Notes: generated from the sequence alone by a model not told the origin. DNA of 64,000 nt from Stenotrophomonas tumulicola (GCF_014117215.1 NZ_JACGXS010000001.1:372001-436000); one strand, 5' to 3'. Shown: positions 50,146 through 59,952, counted from the stretch's first letter. Made by a program: numbers and translations.

Positions 50146-51570
50146 ATGTCCCAAGTGATACCTGTCTCCACCAGCGCGCGCGGCGAGAATACCGCCTTCA
50201 TCGTGCTGATCAGCTGCGTGGCCACCATCGGTGGCTTCCTGTTCGGTTTCGATAGTGGTGTCATCAACGGCACCGTCGACGGCCTGCGCATGGCGTTCAA
50301 CTCCAGCGAGGCGGCGCTCGGTTTCGAAGTGGCTTCCATGCTGCTGGGGTGCGCCATCGGCGCGTTCGCCGCCGGGCGGCTTGGCGACCTGCTGGGGCGC
50401 CGCAGCGTGCTGATCATCTCCGCCGCGCTGTTCCTGTTGTCCGCGCTGGGTGCCGGCGCGGCGCATGCCTCGTGGCTGTTCATCACAGCGCGTGTGATCG
50501 GCGGCTTCGCCGTCGGCGCGGCCAGCGTGATGTCACCGGCCTATATCGCCGAAGTGGCTTCGGCACGCTACCGCGGCAAGCTGGCCACGGTGCAGCAGAT
50601 GGCGATCATCAGCGGCCTGTTCGTTGCCTTCCTCAGCAACTTCCTGCTGGCGCGCGCCGCCGGCGCCTCGACCGAGCCGTTGTGGCTGGGCCAGGAGGCA
50701 TGGCGCTGGATGTTCTGGATGCAGTCCATCCCTTCGCTGGTGTTCCTGGTGCTGCTGCTGGCCATTCCGGAAAGCCCGCGCTTCCTGGTGGTCAAGGGGC
50801 GTCGTGGTGAAGCGGCCGCGGTGCTGTCCCGGTTGTACGGTCCAGCCGAAGCCGAGGTCAAGCTGGGAGAGATCGAGGCCAGCCTGGCACAGGACCAGCA
50901 CAAGCCTTCGTTCGCCGACCTGAAGGACAAGACGTCGGGCAAGCTGCGCGGCATCGTATGGGTCGGCATCGGGCTGGCCATCCTGCAGCAGCTGGTCGGC
51001 ATCAACGTGGTGTTCTACTACGGTGCCGTGCTGTGGCAGGCGGTCGGTTTCTCCGAGAACGATGCGCTGCTGATCAATGTATTGTCCGGCGCGCTGAGCA
51101 TCGGTGCCTGCCTGGTCACCGTGCTGCTGATCGACCGGATCGGACGCAAGCCGCTGTTGTGGGTCGGCTCGGTCGGCATGGCGGTGTCGCTGGCACTGAT
51201 GGTGGTGGCGTTCTCCAGCGGCAGCCTGGTAGATGGCAAGCTGCACCTGTCCGACGGCATGGGGCGATTGGCGCTGGTGGCGGCCAATGTCTACGTGGTG
51301 TTCTTCAACATGTCCTGGGGCCCGGTGATGTGGGTCATGCTGGGTGAAATGTTCCCGAACCAGATCCGTGGTTCGGCGCTGGCGGTGGCCGGCGCGGCGC
51401 AGTGGACGTCGAACTTCGCCATTACGGTGAGCTTCCCGATCCTGTTGACCGGCATCGGCCTGGCGGGTGCGTACGGCATCTATACCGTAGCGGCATTCCT
51501 GTCGATCTTCTTCGTGCTGCGCTACGTGCGCGAAACCAAGGGCAAGGAACTGGAGCAGATGGAAGGCTGA
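50146..51570 (+). CDS. MFS sugar porter
   Basis: A 474-residue, twelve-helix member of the sugar porter family (XylE/GalP type), a proton-coupled hexose or pentose importer. Signatures: GFDSGVINGTVDGLR in helix 1, GRLGDLLGRRSVL after helix 2, PESPRFLVVKGR in the central loop, QQLVGINVVFYYG in helix 7, LIDRIGRKPLL, and ETKGKELEQME at the C-terminus. Substrate is not deducible; glucose is the simplest guess with edd-eda and pgi nearby. Confidence 0.93.
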   Translation: MSQVIPVSTSARGENTAFIVLISCVATIGGFLFGFDSGVINGTVDGLRMAFNSSEAALGFEVASMLLGCAIGAFAAGRLGDLLGRRSVLIISAALFLLSALGAGAAHASWLFITARVIGGFAVGAASVMSPAYIAEVASARYRGKLATVQQMAIISGLFVAFLSNFLLARAAGASTEPLWLGQEAWRWMFWMQSIPSLVFLVLLLAIPESPRFLVVKGRRGEAAAVLSRLYGPAEAEVKLGEIEASLAQDQHKPSFADLKDKTSGKLRGIVWVGIGLAILQQLVGINVVFYYGAVLWQAVGFSENDALLINVLSGALSIGACLVTVLLIDRIGRKPLLWVGSVGMAVSLALMVVAFSSGSLVDGKLHLSDGMGRLALVAANVYVVFFNMSWGPVMWVMLGEMFPNQIRGSALAVAGAAQWTSNFAITVSFPILLTGIGLAGAYGIYTVAAFLSIFFVLRYVRETKGKELEQMEG

Positions 51571-51662
51571 TGCTTGCCGGTGGGCCGGGCTGGCGACGCG
51601 CCATGCCCGGTGCCTGCCGGGCGCGGCCTGTGCGATACCTGGTGCAGGTCGCGCTGCGCGTT

Positions 51663-51686
51663 CGCCGGGCATGGCCCGGCGCTACC
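51663..51686 (-). repeat. SMAG-type repeat, single copy with partial partner
   Basis: CGCCGGGCATGGCCCGGCGC followed by TACC is a full SMAG element on the minus strand. A degenerate partner (CGCCATGCCCGGTGCCTG) lies at about 51599, after the porter gene. Confidence 0.8.
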
Positions 51687-51710
51687 GGCAGGTGGGTGGA
51701 TCACGAAAAC

Positions 51711-51735
51711 AAAAAAGCCCGCTTCTGGCGGGCTT
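51711..51735 (-). terminator. Intrinsic terminator of tRNA-Glu
   Basis: On the minus strand AAGCCCGC-CAGAA-GCGGGCTT forms an 8-bp stem followed by TTTTG, 22 bases downstream of the tRNA. Confidence 0.9.
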
Positions 51736-51756
51736 CTTGCTTCCTGCTGCGGTGAC

Positions 51757-51831
51757 TGGTGCTCCCTAGGGGACTCGAACCCCTGTTTTAGCCTTGAGAG
51801 GGCCACGTCCTAACCTCTAGACGAAGGGAGC
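51757..51831 (-). tRNA. tRNA-Glu(CUC)
   Basis: Acceptor GCTCCCT with AGGGAGC, D-arm TCGTCTAGAGGTTAGGAC, anticodon loop CTCTCAA giving CUC, T-arm CAGGGGTTCGAGTCCCCTA, discriminator A and an encoded CCA. CUC reads GAG only, so a second tRNA-Glu(UUC) is expected elsewhere. Confidence 0.96.
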
Positions 51832-51863
51832 GTTTGAAGTGTCACTGCCGGGGCAGGCGCGCT

Positions 51864-51892
51864 AGTATATGCATCTCGATGCCATTGGGCAA
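51864..51892 (-). promoter_or_regulatory. Promoter of tRNA-Glu
   Basis: On the minus strand TTGCCC (51892-51887) and TATACT (51869-51864) are 17 bases apart. The -35 box lies inside the first codons of the divergent pcnB gene. Confidence 0.8.
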
Positions 51893-53264
51893 TCCCGAAA
51901 CTTCAACCGGAAGCGCCAACATCAATTCCACCGCGACATCCCCGATCAGCCTGCGCGTGATTCCGCGCGACCAGCACACCATCTCCCGCAAGGACATCAG
52001 CCCCAACGCCCTGCGCGTGCTGTATCGCCTGCGTGATTCCGGCTTTGCCGCCTACCTGGTGGGCGGCGCCGTGCGCGACCTGCTGGTCGATGGCCATCCC
52101 AAGGACTTCGACGTAGCCACCGACGCTACGCCCGAACAGGTCAAGCAGTTGTTCCGCAACTGTCGCCTCATCGGCCGCCGCTTCCGCCTGGCCCACGTGG
52201 TGTTCGGCCGCGAGATCATCGAGGTCGCCACCTTCCGTGCCAACAGCGATGACGGCAGCGGCGACCGTGAGATGGAAAACGGCATGCTGGTGCGTGACAA
52301 CGTGTACGGTTCCATCGAAGACGATGCCATCCGCCGCGACTTCACCTGCAATGCCCTGTATTACACGGTCGAAGATTTCTCGGTACGTGATTACACCGGC
52401 GGTTTCGAAGACGTGCAGGCGCGCCTGATGAAGTTGATCGGCGATCCGGAACAGCGTTACCGCGAAGACCCCGTGCGCATGTTGCGTGCGATCCGGCTGG
52501 CGGCCAAGCTTGGCTTCCAGATCGAAGAAAAAACCGCCGCGCCGATCCCGCAGTTGGCCGGGCTGCTCAATGAGGCCGCGCCGGCGCGCCTGTTCGAGGA
52601 AGTACTCAAGCTGTTCCTGTCCGGCCATGGCGTGGCCAGTTTCGAAGGCCTGGAGCGCTATGGCTTGTTGGCCGTGCTGTTCCCGGAAAGCGCCATCGCC
52701 CTGCGCGCGAACCGCAGCGGTGCGCTGCGCCGCATGTTGATCGAGGGCCTAGCCAATACCGATCTGCGCGTGGCCAATGACGAGCCGGTGTCGCCGTCTT
52801 TCCTGTTCGCGCTGCTGCTGTGGCCCGCGTTCTGTCGCGCCCAGGCTACCCTGCTCAAGCAGGGGGTGGCCGAGGAAGAGGCGCAGCGCCGTGCCGCCGA
52901 CCGGGTCACCCTGCACCAGCTGACGACCATTGCCCTGCCGCGCAGGTTCTCGTTGCCGATGCAGGAAGTCTGGCTGCTGCAGGCGCGTTTCGGTTCGCGC
53001 CAGCGCAAGCGCGTATTCCGCACGTTGACCCATCCGCGTTTTCGTGCGGCATTCGATTTCCTGATCCTGCGCCAGGTGGCATCCAGCGAGCATGCTGCCG
53101 ACGTGGCGTTCTGGCGCGAGGCGCAACAGCAGTCCGGCCGCGAACTGGAGTCGGCGCTGGACGTGCTGCACAGCCAGGACGAGCTGGATGAAGACGGTGC
53201 ACCGCGCAAGCGCCGCCGTCGCCGGCGTCGCACCGGCGGTGCCGCCGCGCCTGCGGCCGAGTAA
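51879..53264 (+). CDS. pcnB: Poly(A) polymerase I
   Basis: PcnB adds poly(A) tails to RNA 3' ends and so speeds decay. The 461-residue protein has the class II nucleotidyltransferase motif AYLVGGAVRDLLVDGHPKDFDVATDA with the Asp pair, RRFRLAHVVFGREIIEVATFR, RRDFTCNALYY and RYREDPVRMLRAIRLAAKLGF, and ends in an Arg-rich tail (KRRRRRRRTGG). The start chosen (MPLGNPETS) lacks a Shine-Dalgarno; an internal start near IPRDQHTISRK cannot be excluded. pcnB-folK-pan order is conserved in gammaproteobacteria. Confidence 0.94.
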   Translation: MPLGNPETSTGSANINSTATSPISLRVIPRDQHTISRKDISPNALRVLYRLRDSGFAAYLVGGAVRDLLVDGHPKDFDVATDATPEQVKQLFRNCRLIGRRFRLAHVVFGREIIEVATFRANSDDGSGDREMENGMLVRDNVYGSIEDDAIRRDFTCNALYYTVEDFSVRDYTGGFEDVQARLMKLIGDPEQRYREDPVRMLRAIRLAAKLGFQIEEKTAAPIPQLAGLLNEAAPARLFEEVLKLFLSGHGVASFEGLERYGLLAVLFPESAIALRANRSGALRRMLIEGLANTDLRVANDEPVSPSFLFALLLWPAFCRAQATLLKQGVAEEEAQRRAADRVTLHQLTTIALPRRFSLPMQEVWLLQARFGSRQRKRVFRTLTHPRFRAAFDFLILRQVASSEHAADVAFWREAQQQSGRELESALDVLHSQDELDEDGAPRKRRRRRRRTGGAAAPAAE

Positions 53265-53269
53265 GCATC

Positions 53270-53758
53270 GTGGTCGAGGCGTGGATCGGGCTGGGGGCGA
53301 ACCTCGGCGATGCGGCCGGCACGGTCCGCGCCGCGCTCGCCGCGCTCGGCGAACTGCCGGGCACGCGCATGCTGCGTGCCTCTTCGTTGTATGCCACCCC
53401 GGCATGGGGCAACCTGGACCAGCCGCCATTCGTCAATGCGGTGGCCGGCGTACATACCGGGCTGCAGCCATTGCCACTGCTGCGCGCGCTGCAGGCGCTG
53501 GAGCAGCGGTTTGGCCGCGTGCGCGATCCGGCGCTGCACTGGGGGCCGCGCAGCCTGGACCTGGACCTGCTGCTGTATGCCGACCAGGTCATCGACCTGC
53601 CGGAGTTGAAGGTGCCGCATCCGTTCCTGCACCAGCGCGGTTTCGTGCTGGTGCCATTGGCTGAAGTGGCGCCGGACCTGGCAATTCCGGGGCATGCCCG
53701 GGTGCGGGACGCAGTAGTGCAGGTGGACGCCTGCGGGATCGCGCCGATAAGGGGATAA
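53270..53758 (+). CDS. folK: 2-amino-4-hydroxy-6-hydroxymethyldihydropteridine pyrophosphokinase
   Basis: FolK pyrophosphorylates the pterin before FolP acts. The 162-residue protein starts with GTG ([14 protein letters not shown]), followed by [42 protein letters not shown], with the Asp pair binding Mg-ATP, and [19 protein letters not shown]. It begins five bases after pcnB. Confidence 0.95.
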   Translation: MVEAWIGLGANLGDAAGTVRAALAALGELPGTRMLRASSLYATPAWGNLDQPPFVNAVAGVHTGLQPLPLLRALQALEQRFGRVRDPALHWGPRSLDLDLLLYADQVIDLPELKVPHPFLHQRGFVLVPLAEVAPDLAIPGHARVRDAVVQVDACGIAPIRG

Positions 53759-53789
53759 TGGCCGAGTTATCACCCCCGGTTATCTCCTA

Positions 53790-54605
53790 ATGAGCACCCA
53801 CGCAGACAGCAAGCCCTGGACGGTCCCGGCGCTGGCCGAGGCAAAGCGCAACGGACAGAAGCTGGTCATGTTGACCGCGTACGACGCGGGATTTGCCCGC
53901 ACTTTCGACAGCAATGGCGTCGACCTGATCCTGATCGGCGATTCGCTGGGCATGGTGGTGCAGGGCCATGATTCCACCTTGCCGGTCACCGTGGCCGACA
54001 TGGTCTACCACACCCGTGCGGTGGCCCGCGTGCTGCAACGCGCGCTGCTGGTCGCCGACCTGCCGTTCGGTGCCGATGCGACCCCCGAGCGTGCCTTCGA
54101 GGCGTCCCTGCAGTTGCTGCAGGCTGGCGCGGAGATGGTCAAGATCGAAGGCGCCGGATTCAAGCTGGACATCATCCGTTACCTGGTGGAGCGCGAAATC
54201 CCGGTCTGCTCGCACCTTGGCCTGACCCCGCAGTCGGTACTGCGGCTTGGTGGGTACCGGGTCCAAGGGCGCGGTGATGCCGCCCGCCAACTGGTGGAAG
54301 ACGCCAGGGCGGTGGTCCAGGCCGGTGCCAGCCTGCTGGTGCTGGAATGCCTGCCGACCCCGGTGGCGGCCGAGGTCACCGCGGCCGTGGCGGTGCCGAC
54401 CATCGGCATCGGTGCCGGCCCGCAGTGCGATGGGCAGGTGCTGGTCATGCACGACCTGCTCGGCCTGGACAGCGGGCATCGCCGTCCGAAGTTCGTCAAG
54501 GATTTCCTGGGCGAAGGCGGTTCCGTTGCCGGGGCAACCCGTGCTTATGCCGATGCAGTACGCAACGGCTCCTTTCCCGACGCAGAGCACGCCTACGCAT
54601 CATGA
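53790..54605 (+). CDS. panB: 3-methyl-2-oxobutanoate hydroxymethyltransferase
   Basis: PanB makes ketopantoate from ketoisovalerate and methylene-tetrahydrofolate. The 271-residue protein has [36 protein letters not shown] with the metal Asp, VKIEGAG, and [30 protein letters not shown] box about 34 bases before the ATG suggests an own promoter in addition to read-through. It overlaps panC by four bases. Confidence 0.96.
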   Translation: MSTHADSKPWTVPALAEAKRNGQKLVMLTAYDAGFARTFDSNGVDLILIGDSLGMVVQGHDSTLPVTVADMVYHTRAVARVLQRALLVADLPFGADATPERAFEASLQLLQAGAEMVKIEGAGFKLDIIRYLVEREIPVCSHLGLTPQSVLRLGGYRVQGRGDAARQLVEDARAVVQAGASLLVLECLPTPVAAEVTAAVAVPTIGIGAGPQCDGQVLVMHDLLGLDSGHRRPKFVKDFLGEGGSVAGATRAYADAVRNGSFPDAEHAYAS

Positions 54606-55441
54606 TCGAGACCGTTACCGAACTTTCCCGGCTGCGCACCGTGGTCAGCGGCTGGAAGCGTGAAGGCCTGCGCGTGGCATTGGTGCCCACCATGGGCAAC
54701 CTGCATGCGGGCCATTATTCACTGGTCACGCTGGCGCGGCAGTATGCCGACCGCGTGGTATCCAGCGTGTTCGTCAACCCGACGCAGTTTGGCCCGAACG
54801 AAGATTTCACCCGCTATCCGCGTACGCCGGAAGCCGACACCAGCGGCCTGCAGGCCGCCGGCTGCGACGTGCTGTGGTTGCCGACGGTGGAGTCGATGTA
54901 CCCGTTCGGGGTCGACCTTGCCGCCAATGTCAGCGTGCCGGGAATCAGCGGGCTGCTTGAGGGCGCGCATCGTCCCGGCCATTTCGATGGCGTGTGCACC
55001 GTGGTGTCGCGCCTGTTCAACCAGGTGCAGCCGGATGTCGCGGCCTTCGGCAAGAAGGACTTCCAGCAACTGGCGGTGATCCGCCAGATGGTGGAAGACC
55101 TGGCGTTCCCGATCCAGATCATCGGTGGCGAGATCGTCCGCGAGGACGACGGCCTGGCGATGAGTTCGCGCAACCAGTACCTCAATGCCGAACAACGGCC
55201 TGCGTCGACCACGATCCACCGCGTGCTGTTGGGCATGCGCGAAGGCTACGCTGCCGGCCTTCCTCGTGGGCGTATCGAGGCCGATGCAACTGCAACGTTG
55301 CAGGCCGCCGGCTTCCAGGTGGATTACGCCGTCGTGCGTACCCCCGACCTGGTCGAGCCGCCGCATGAAGGTGGGCCGCGCGTCGCGTTGATTGCCGCGC
55401 GCCTGGGCAGCACGCGGTTGATCGACAACCTGGAGTTCTGA
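54602..55441 (+). CDS. panC: Pantothenate synthetase
   Basis: PanC joins pantoate and beta-alanine using ATP. The 279-residue protein has [15 protein letters not shown] with the HxGH motif, [48 protein letters not shown] and MSSRNQYL with the KMSKS-like loop. It overlaps panB (ATGA). Confidence 0.96.
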   Translation: MIETVTELSRLRTVVSGWKREGLRVALVPTMGNLHAGHYSLVTLARQYADRVVSSVFVNPTQFGPNEDFTRYPRTPEADTSGLQAAGCDVLWLPTVESMYPFGVDLAANVSVPGISGLLEGAHRPGHFDGVCTVVSRLFNQVQPDVAAFGKKDFQQLAVIRQMVEDLAFPIQIIGGEIVREDDGLAMSSRNQYLNAEQRPASTTIHRVLLGMREGYAAGLPRGRIEADATATLQAAGFQVDYAVVRTPDLVEPPHEGGPRVALIAARLGSTRLIDNLEF

Positions 55442-55457
55442 AAGGTCGCCAGCGGAG

Positions 55458-55844
55458 TCAGGTCCCTTGCGGCCCCGCCACGACAGATCGGACCTCCCGC
55501 GTAGCTGCAAGGAACCGGAATTCCGTGCGCTCGGAGTTCGCCTTGTCATTGCGGGCTGCCTGCTCCCAGGCGGCCTGCATGGCCAATGCCTCAAGCCTGG
55601 CGATCTCGCGCAGCACGGGATATCGCCCATGGAGGTTCGTGACCGGCGCTGCCGGCCGTGCGCGGCCGGCAGGCGGCATGATCGCCGGCGCCGCACGCTG
55701 TGTTGCCGGCTGGTCCCGGTTGCACACTGCCGCAGGCGCTCGTGGCGCCTGCCGGGCCTTTGGCGGGCGGCCTGCAGCCTGCCGGGGTGGGGTAAATCGG
55801 GCAATCAGGCCCTTGACGGGCACGCGGGTAAGGGTTGCAGGCAT
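55458..55844 (-). CDS. Hypothetical protein, inserted antiparallel between panC and panD
   Basis: A 128-residue product from ATG 55844, which has a good ribosome binding site (CCAAGGAAACCCC). The first 70 residues are rich in Pro, Arg and Ala (TPPRQAAGRPPKARQAPRAP) and look disordered; residues 72-115 form a likely helix (RYPVLREIARLEALAMQAAWEQAARNDKAN), followed by TEFRFLAATREVRSVV. It breaks the panBCD run on the opposite strand. I recognise no family. Confidence 0.55.
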   Translation of the reverse strand: MPATLTRVPVKGLIARFTPPRQAAGRPPKARQAPRAPAAVCNRDQPATQRAAPAIMPPAGRARPAAPVTNLHGRYPVLREIARLEALAMQAAWEQAARNDKANSERTEFRFLAATREVRSVVAGPQGT

Positions 55845-55971
55845 GGGGTTTCCTTGGTTTTCGGCTTAGTTGAGCGCACGTAGGGGGTGCGGGCTTGCGT
55901 TGGGCGCTCATCTGCCGGCCTGCAGTGCCGACCGGGCGCAGCCTGAACGGCCGGGTGCCGCCGCGCCGGCC

Positions 55972-55999
55972 CTGACGCCAATCCCCCTGGTGGTAGAAT
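55972..55999 (+). promoter_or_regulatory. Candidate promoter of panD
   Basis: CTGACG at 55972-55977 and TAGAAT at 55994-55999 are 16 bases apart, with TGG before the -10 box. A separate promoter for panD is expected because the antiparallel gene separates it from panC. Confidence 0.5.
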
Positions 56000-56029
56000 C
56001 TCCTCTTTCCTTTACCGCGTTGCCGTGCC

Positions 56030-56410
56030 ATGCACCTGTCCCTGCTGAAGACCAAGATCCACCGCGCCACCGTCACCCACTCCGAGCTGAACTACGAAGG
56101 CTCGATCGCCATCGACGACAACCTGCTGGCGGCGACCGGCATCCGTGAGTTCGAACAGGTGCATATCTGGGACGTCACCAATGGCGCGCGTTTCAGCACC
56201 TACGCCATCCGTGCCGAAGCGGGCAGTGGCGTGGTTTCGCTCAACGGCGGCGCTGCGCGCCATGTGCAGGTCGGTGACATCATCATCATCGCTGCCTTCG
56301 CCAGCATGACCGAGCAGGAAGCTGACAGCTTCCGTCCGAAGCTGGTATATGTGGACGGCAACAACCAGATATCCCATACCAACGACAGCATCCCGACCCA
56401 GGCCGCATGA
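56030..56410 (+). CDS. panD: Aspartate 1-decarboxylase
   Basis: PanD decarboxylates aspartate to beta-alanine with a pyruvoyl group. The 126-residue proenzyme cuts itself between Gly24 and Ser25 in NYEGSIAID; the catalytic Arg region [11 protein letters not shown] and [10 protein letters not shown] follow. It overlaps pgi by four bases (ATGA). Confidence 0.97.
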   Translation: MHLSLLKTKIHRATVTHSELNYEGSIAIDDNLLAATGIREFEQVHIWDVTNGARFSTYAIRAEAGSGVVSLNGGAARHVQVGDIIIIAAFASMTEQEADSFRPKLVYVDGNNQISHTNDSIPTQAA

Positions 56411-57915
56411 CGACGAACAACGGATTCGACCCGCTCCATTCCCATGCCCAGCGCCTGCGTGGCGCGCGCATCCCCGACCTGCTCTCCGCCGAACCTGGCC
56501 GCGTGCATGACCTGGCGGTGCGGGTAGGTCCGTTGTATGTCAATTTCGCGCGCCAGAAGTACGATGCGGCGGCATTGCAGGCGTTGCTGGCGCTGGCTGC
56601 CGAACGTGATGTCGGCGGTGCCATCAACCGCCTGTTGCGCGGTGAGCAGGTCAACCTGACCGAAGGCCGTGCGGCACTGCATACCGCGCTGCGCGGAGAC
56701 GTGGTCGATGCACCGGTCGCGGCGGAGGCCTTCGCCACTGCACGCGAGGTGCGCCAGCGCATGGGCGGGCTGGTGCGTGCGCTGGAGGACAGCGGCGTCA
56801 CCGACGTGGTCAGCGTGGGTATCGGTGGTTCCGATCTCGGTCCGCGGCTGGTCGCCGACGCGCTGCGCCCGGTCGACGGCGCGCGCCTGCGCGTGCATTT
56901 CGTGTCGAACGTGGACGGTGCCGCCATGCAGCGCACGCTGGCGACGCTGGATCCGGCGCGTACGGCTGGCGTGCTGATCTCCAAGACCTTCAGTACCCAG
57001 GAAACCCTGCTCAACGGCAGGATCCTGTGCGATTGGCTGGGCGGCAGCGAGCGCCTGTACGCGGTCAGCGCCAACCCGGAGCGTGCCGCTGCGGCGTTCG
57101 ACATCGCCGCAGCCCGTGTGTTGCCGATGTGGGATTGGGTGGGTGGCCGTTACTCGCTGTGGTCAGCGGTTGGGTTCCCTATCGCCCTGGCCATCGGCTT
57201 CGAGCGCTTCGAGCAGTTGCTGGAAGGCGCCTCGCAGATGGATGCGCATGCCCTGGACGCGCCGCTGGAGCGAAACCTGCCGGTGCTGCATGCGCTGACC
57301 GATATCTGGAACCGCAACCTGCTGGGCTACGCCACGCATGCGGTGATGACCTACGACCAGCGCCTGGCGCTGTTGCCGGCCTACCTGCAGCAGTTGGTGA
57401 TGGAGAGCCTGGGCAAGCGCGTGCAGCGCGATGGCCAGCCTGTGGCCAGCGATACCGTGCCGGTGTGGTGGGGCGGGGCGGGCACGGACGTGCAGCACAG
57501 CTTCTTCCAGGCCCTGCACCAGGGCACCAGCGTGGTGCCTGCCGATTTCATCGGCTGCGTGCGCAGCGACGATCCCTATGTGGTCAACCACCAGGCGTTG
57601 CTGGCCAACCTGCTGGCGCAGACCGAAGCGCTGGCCAATGGCCAGTCCAGCGACGACCCGCACCGCGATTATCCCGGTGGGCGGCCGAGCACGCTGATCC
57701 TGCTCGATGCGCTGACCCCGCAGGCACTGGGTGCGCTGATCGCGATGTATGAGCATGCGGTGTACGTGCAGTCGGTGGTCTGGAACATCAACGCGTTCGA
57801 CCAGTTCGGCGTGGAGTTGGGCAAGCAGCTGGCCAGCCAGTTGCTGCCGGCACTGCAGGGCGAGGCGGTGGAGATCGCCGATCCGCTGACGCGCGAGATC
57901 CTCGGCCTGCTGTAG
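56407..57915 (+). CDS. pgi: Glucose-6-phosphate isomerase
   Basis: Pgi interconverts glucose 6-phosphate and fructose 6-phosphate. The 502-residue protein has [72 protein letters not shown] with the catalytic Glu replaced position typical of the short xanthomonad form, and [22 protein letters not shown]. The TAG stop is also the GTAG head of a SMAG element. Confidence 0.95.
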   Translation: MTTNNGFDPLHSHAQRLRGARIPDLLSAEPGRVHDLAVRVGPLYVNFARQKYDAAALQALLALAAERDVGGAINRLLRGEQVNLTEGRAALHTALRGDVVDAPVAAEAFATAREVRQRMGGLVRALEDSGVTDVVSVGIGGSDLGPRLVADALRPVDGARLRVHFVSNVDGAAMQRTLATLDPARTAGVLISKTFSTQETLLNGRILCDWLGGSERLYAVSANPERAAAAFDIAAARVLPMWDWVGGRYSLWSAVGFPIALAIGFERFEQLLEGASQMDAHALDAPLERNLPVLHALTDIWNRNLLGYATHAVMTYDQRLALLPAYLQQLVMESLGKRVQRDGQPVASDTVPVWWGGAGTDVQHSFFQALHQGTSVVPADFIGCVRSDDPYVVNHQALLANLLAQTEALANGQSSDDPHRDYPGGRPSTLILLDALTPQALGALIAMYEHAVYVQSVVWNINAFDQFGVELGKQLASQLLPALQGEAVEIADPLTREILGLL

Positions 57916-57980
57916 CGCCCAGCCATGCTCGGCGGCATTTTCTGATCCGGGCACGCACGCCGGGCATGGTTCGGCGCTAC
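57912..57980. repeat. SMAG-type dimer overlapping the pgi stop codon
   Basis: A GTAGCGCCCAGCCATGCTCGG-type element begins at 57912, its TAG being the pgi stop at 57913-57915. The inverted partner is at 57958-57980. Both arms are slightly diverged. Confidence 0.8.
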
Positions 57981-58029
57981 CTGGGCGGCGATGCCGTCGC
58001 CTGCATGCAGCGCGGTGCCGCGCTGTTTC

Positions 58030-58611
58030 CTAGCGCGTCGAATCCGGGCTTGGCCGCTTGGCCAGCTTGCGCTGCAGCGAACGCCGATGCATCCCCAACA
58101 GCCGCGCGGCTGCCGAGACATTGCCCCCGGTTTCATGCATCGCCTGCTGGATGTGTTCCCACTGCAGGCGGCTGATCGGGGTCATTGCATCGGGTACGTC
58201 CAGTTCGCCGTCATCGGCAGGGCCGTCGTCTTCTTCGCCGAGCGCGCGCAGGATCATCGGTACCGTGGCTGGCTTGGGCAGGTAGTCGTCGGCGCCAAGC
58301 TTGATGGCTTCCACCGCCGTGGCGATGCTGGCATAGCCTGTCACCAGCAGGATGCGCATGTCCGCACGCAGCGCGCGCAGTGGCTGGATCAGCCCCAGCC
58401 CGGATTCGCTGCCCAGCTTCAGGTCGATCAGTGCATAGGCGGGGGGCTGTTGGCGGGCCAGCAGCAGTGCGGTGGGGGCATCCTGCGCGGTGCGTGTTTC
58501 CAGTCCCTTGCGGGCCAGGCTGCGTTGCAGGGTACGCAGGTACAACTCATCGTCGTCTACCAGCAGGCCATCGCCCTGCGGCGTGGCTTGCGGGGGCAGG
58601 GCGGTATTCAT
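58030..58611 (-). CDS. regA: Response regulator, RegA/PrrA type
   Basis: A 193-residue redox response regulator. The receiver domain has the acidic pair VDDDE at 18-22, the phosphorylated Asp63 in ALIDLKLG, LVTGYASIATAVEAIKLGADDYLPKP with Thr and Lys, and a Fis-type helix-turn-helix at about 150-188 (MHETGGNVSAAARLLGMHRRSLQRKL). This short build and the GYASIATAVEAIK stretch are typical of RegA/ActR/PrrA. The ATG overlaps the regB stop. Confidence 0.88.
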   Translation of the reverse strand: MNTALPPQATPQGDGLLVDDDELYLRTLQRSLARKGLETRTAQDAPTALLLARQQPPAYALIDLKLGSESGLGLIQPLRALRADMRILLVTGYASIATAVEAIKLGADDYLPKPATVPMILRALGEEDDGPADDGELDVPDAMTPISRLQWEHIQQAMHETGGNVSAAARLLGMHRRSLQRKLAKRPSPDSTR

Positions 58612-59837
58612 GGTGTTTCCTCGCGGGGAGCCAATGCGATACGGAAGCCTACGCGACTGCCTGCACCGGGGGCTGGGCGCATCCACATTTCGCCGTGGAG
58701 GCGTTCGATGGTGGCGTGGGACAGGGCCAGGCCGACGCCCATGCCTTCGCTCTTGCTGGAGCTGAAAAGGGTGCCTGGCAGCACTGCCTGGCGCGCATCG
58801 AAACCATGCCCGAAATCACGCACTTCCCCGACCAGGTCGTCGCCCTCGATGCGCAGGGACAGGTCCACTTCGGCGCGGCCGGCCTTTTCGCCAGCGTCGG
58901 CGGCATTGTTCAACAGCACCATCAGCAAGTGACCGACGCCGGCATCCAGCGGCAACGTCAGTGGCGCATCGGCATTGCGGGTCAGGGTGATGGTCGGGCG
59001 CACCAGGCGCCACTGTTCCAGTACCTGCAGCGCCGTGGCCGGACCGCGCCCGGGCGCATCCGGCGAGGCGGGCGCGGCCAGTGCCAACACGCGCTCGCGG
59101 CACTGCACCAGCAGCTCCCGCAGGGTTTCCACGTCGTCGCGCACGTCCATGCTTTCATTCTGCTCGGCAATGTCATCGGCCAGCAGGGTCATGGTCGCCA
59201 ACGGCGTGTTGAGTTCATGCGCCACCGAGGCGGCATGGGTGGCCAGCGCGACGATGCCTTCATTGCGTGCGAAGCGTTCGCGCAGCAGTGACAGCTCATG
59301 CTCGCGCTGCCGCAACGCGATCGCCAGCCGCGAGGAGAACGCCAGCACCACCGTGGCGGAAATCAGGAAGTTGGCGACAATGCCCCATTGCTGCAGGTCT
59401 TCGGGGGCGAAGTAGCCACCGGGCGGCAGCGGCAGGCCGAACGCCGCGCTCAGCGAATAGCCGAACAGGCAGGCGCCCGCCACGGCCAGCGTCCAGCGAG
59501 CAGGCAGCGCCAGCGCCGCAAGGGCGATAAGGATCAGGAACAACGAGCCGAACGGATTGGTGATGCCACCGCTCCAGCCCACCATCCAGGTGAGCACGGT
59601 GACATCGACCAGGATATGCCCGAAGGCGGTCACCGGGGCGGTATCGGTGCCATGGACGCGCAGCTGCGCGTAGATGTTGAACAGGGCCAGTACCAGCACG
59701 CCAGCCCACAGCGGCAGTTGCGGCAACGGCAGGCCCAGCACCCAGGTGGCCACGAGGATCGTCGCGGCCTGGCCGGCCGTTGCCAGCCAGCGCAGGCTGC
59801 ACAGGGTCTGCAGGAAGGGGGCGTCGGGAGTGGTCAT
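58608..59837 (-). CDS. regB: Redox sensor histidine kinase, RegB/PrrB type
   Basis: A 409-residue membrane kinase. Six hydrophobic segments occupy about residues 20-168; the loop GGITNPF at 90-96 matches the GGxxNPF ubiquinone-binding motif of RegB. The H-box SVAHELNTPL carries His207, and NAADAG, GHGFDARQAVLPGTLFSSSKSEGMGVGLALSHATIE are the N, G1 and G2 boxes. Cys246 follows the H-box and could be redox active. The start is ATG 59837 (MTTPDAPFLQTL). Confidence 0.88.
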   Translation of the reverse strand: MTTPDAPFLQTLCSLRWLATAGQAATILVATWVLGLPLPQLPLWAGVLVLALFNIYAQLRVHGTDTAPVTAFGHILVDVTVLTWMVGWSGGITNPFGSLFLILIALAALALPARWTLAVAGACLFGYSLSAAFGLPLPPGGYFAPEDLQQWGIVANFLISATVVLAFSSRLAIALRQREHELSLLRERFARNEGIVALATHAASVAHELNTPLATMTLLADDIAEQNESMDVRDDVETLRELLVQCRERVLALAAPASPDAPGRGPATALQVLEQWRLVRPTITLTRNADAPLTLPLDAGVGHLLMVLLNNAADAGEKAGRAEVDLSLRIEGDDLVGEVRDFGHGFDARQAVLPGTLFSSSKSEGMGVGLALSHATIERLHGEMWMRPAPGAGSRVGFRIALAPREETP

Positions 59838-59952
59838 TGGATGTCCATCGTATGCGCTCGGCGCGCCCCCTGCCTGCGACAATCGGCCGCAGACGACATC
59901 GCGGCTGAATGGGAGTCACCCGACCGTCGCGTGGCGGCGCTAGAATATTGCG

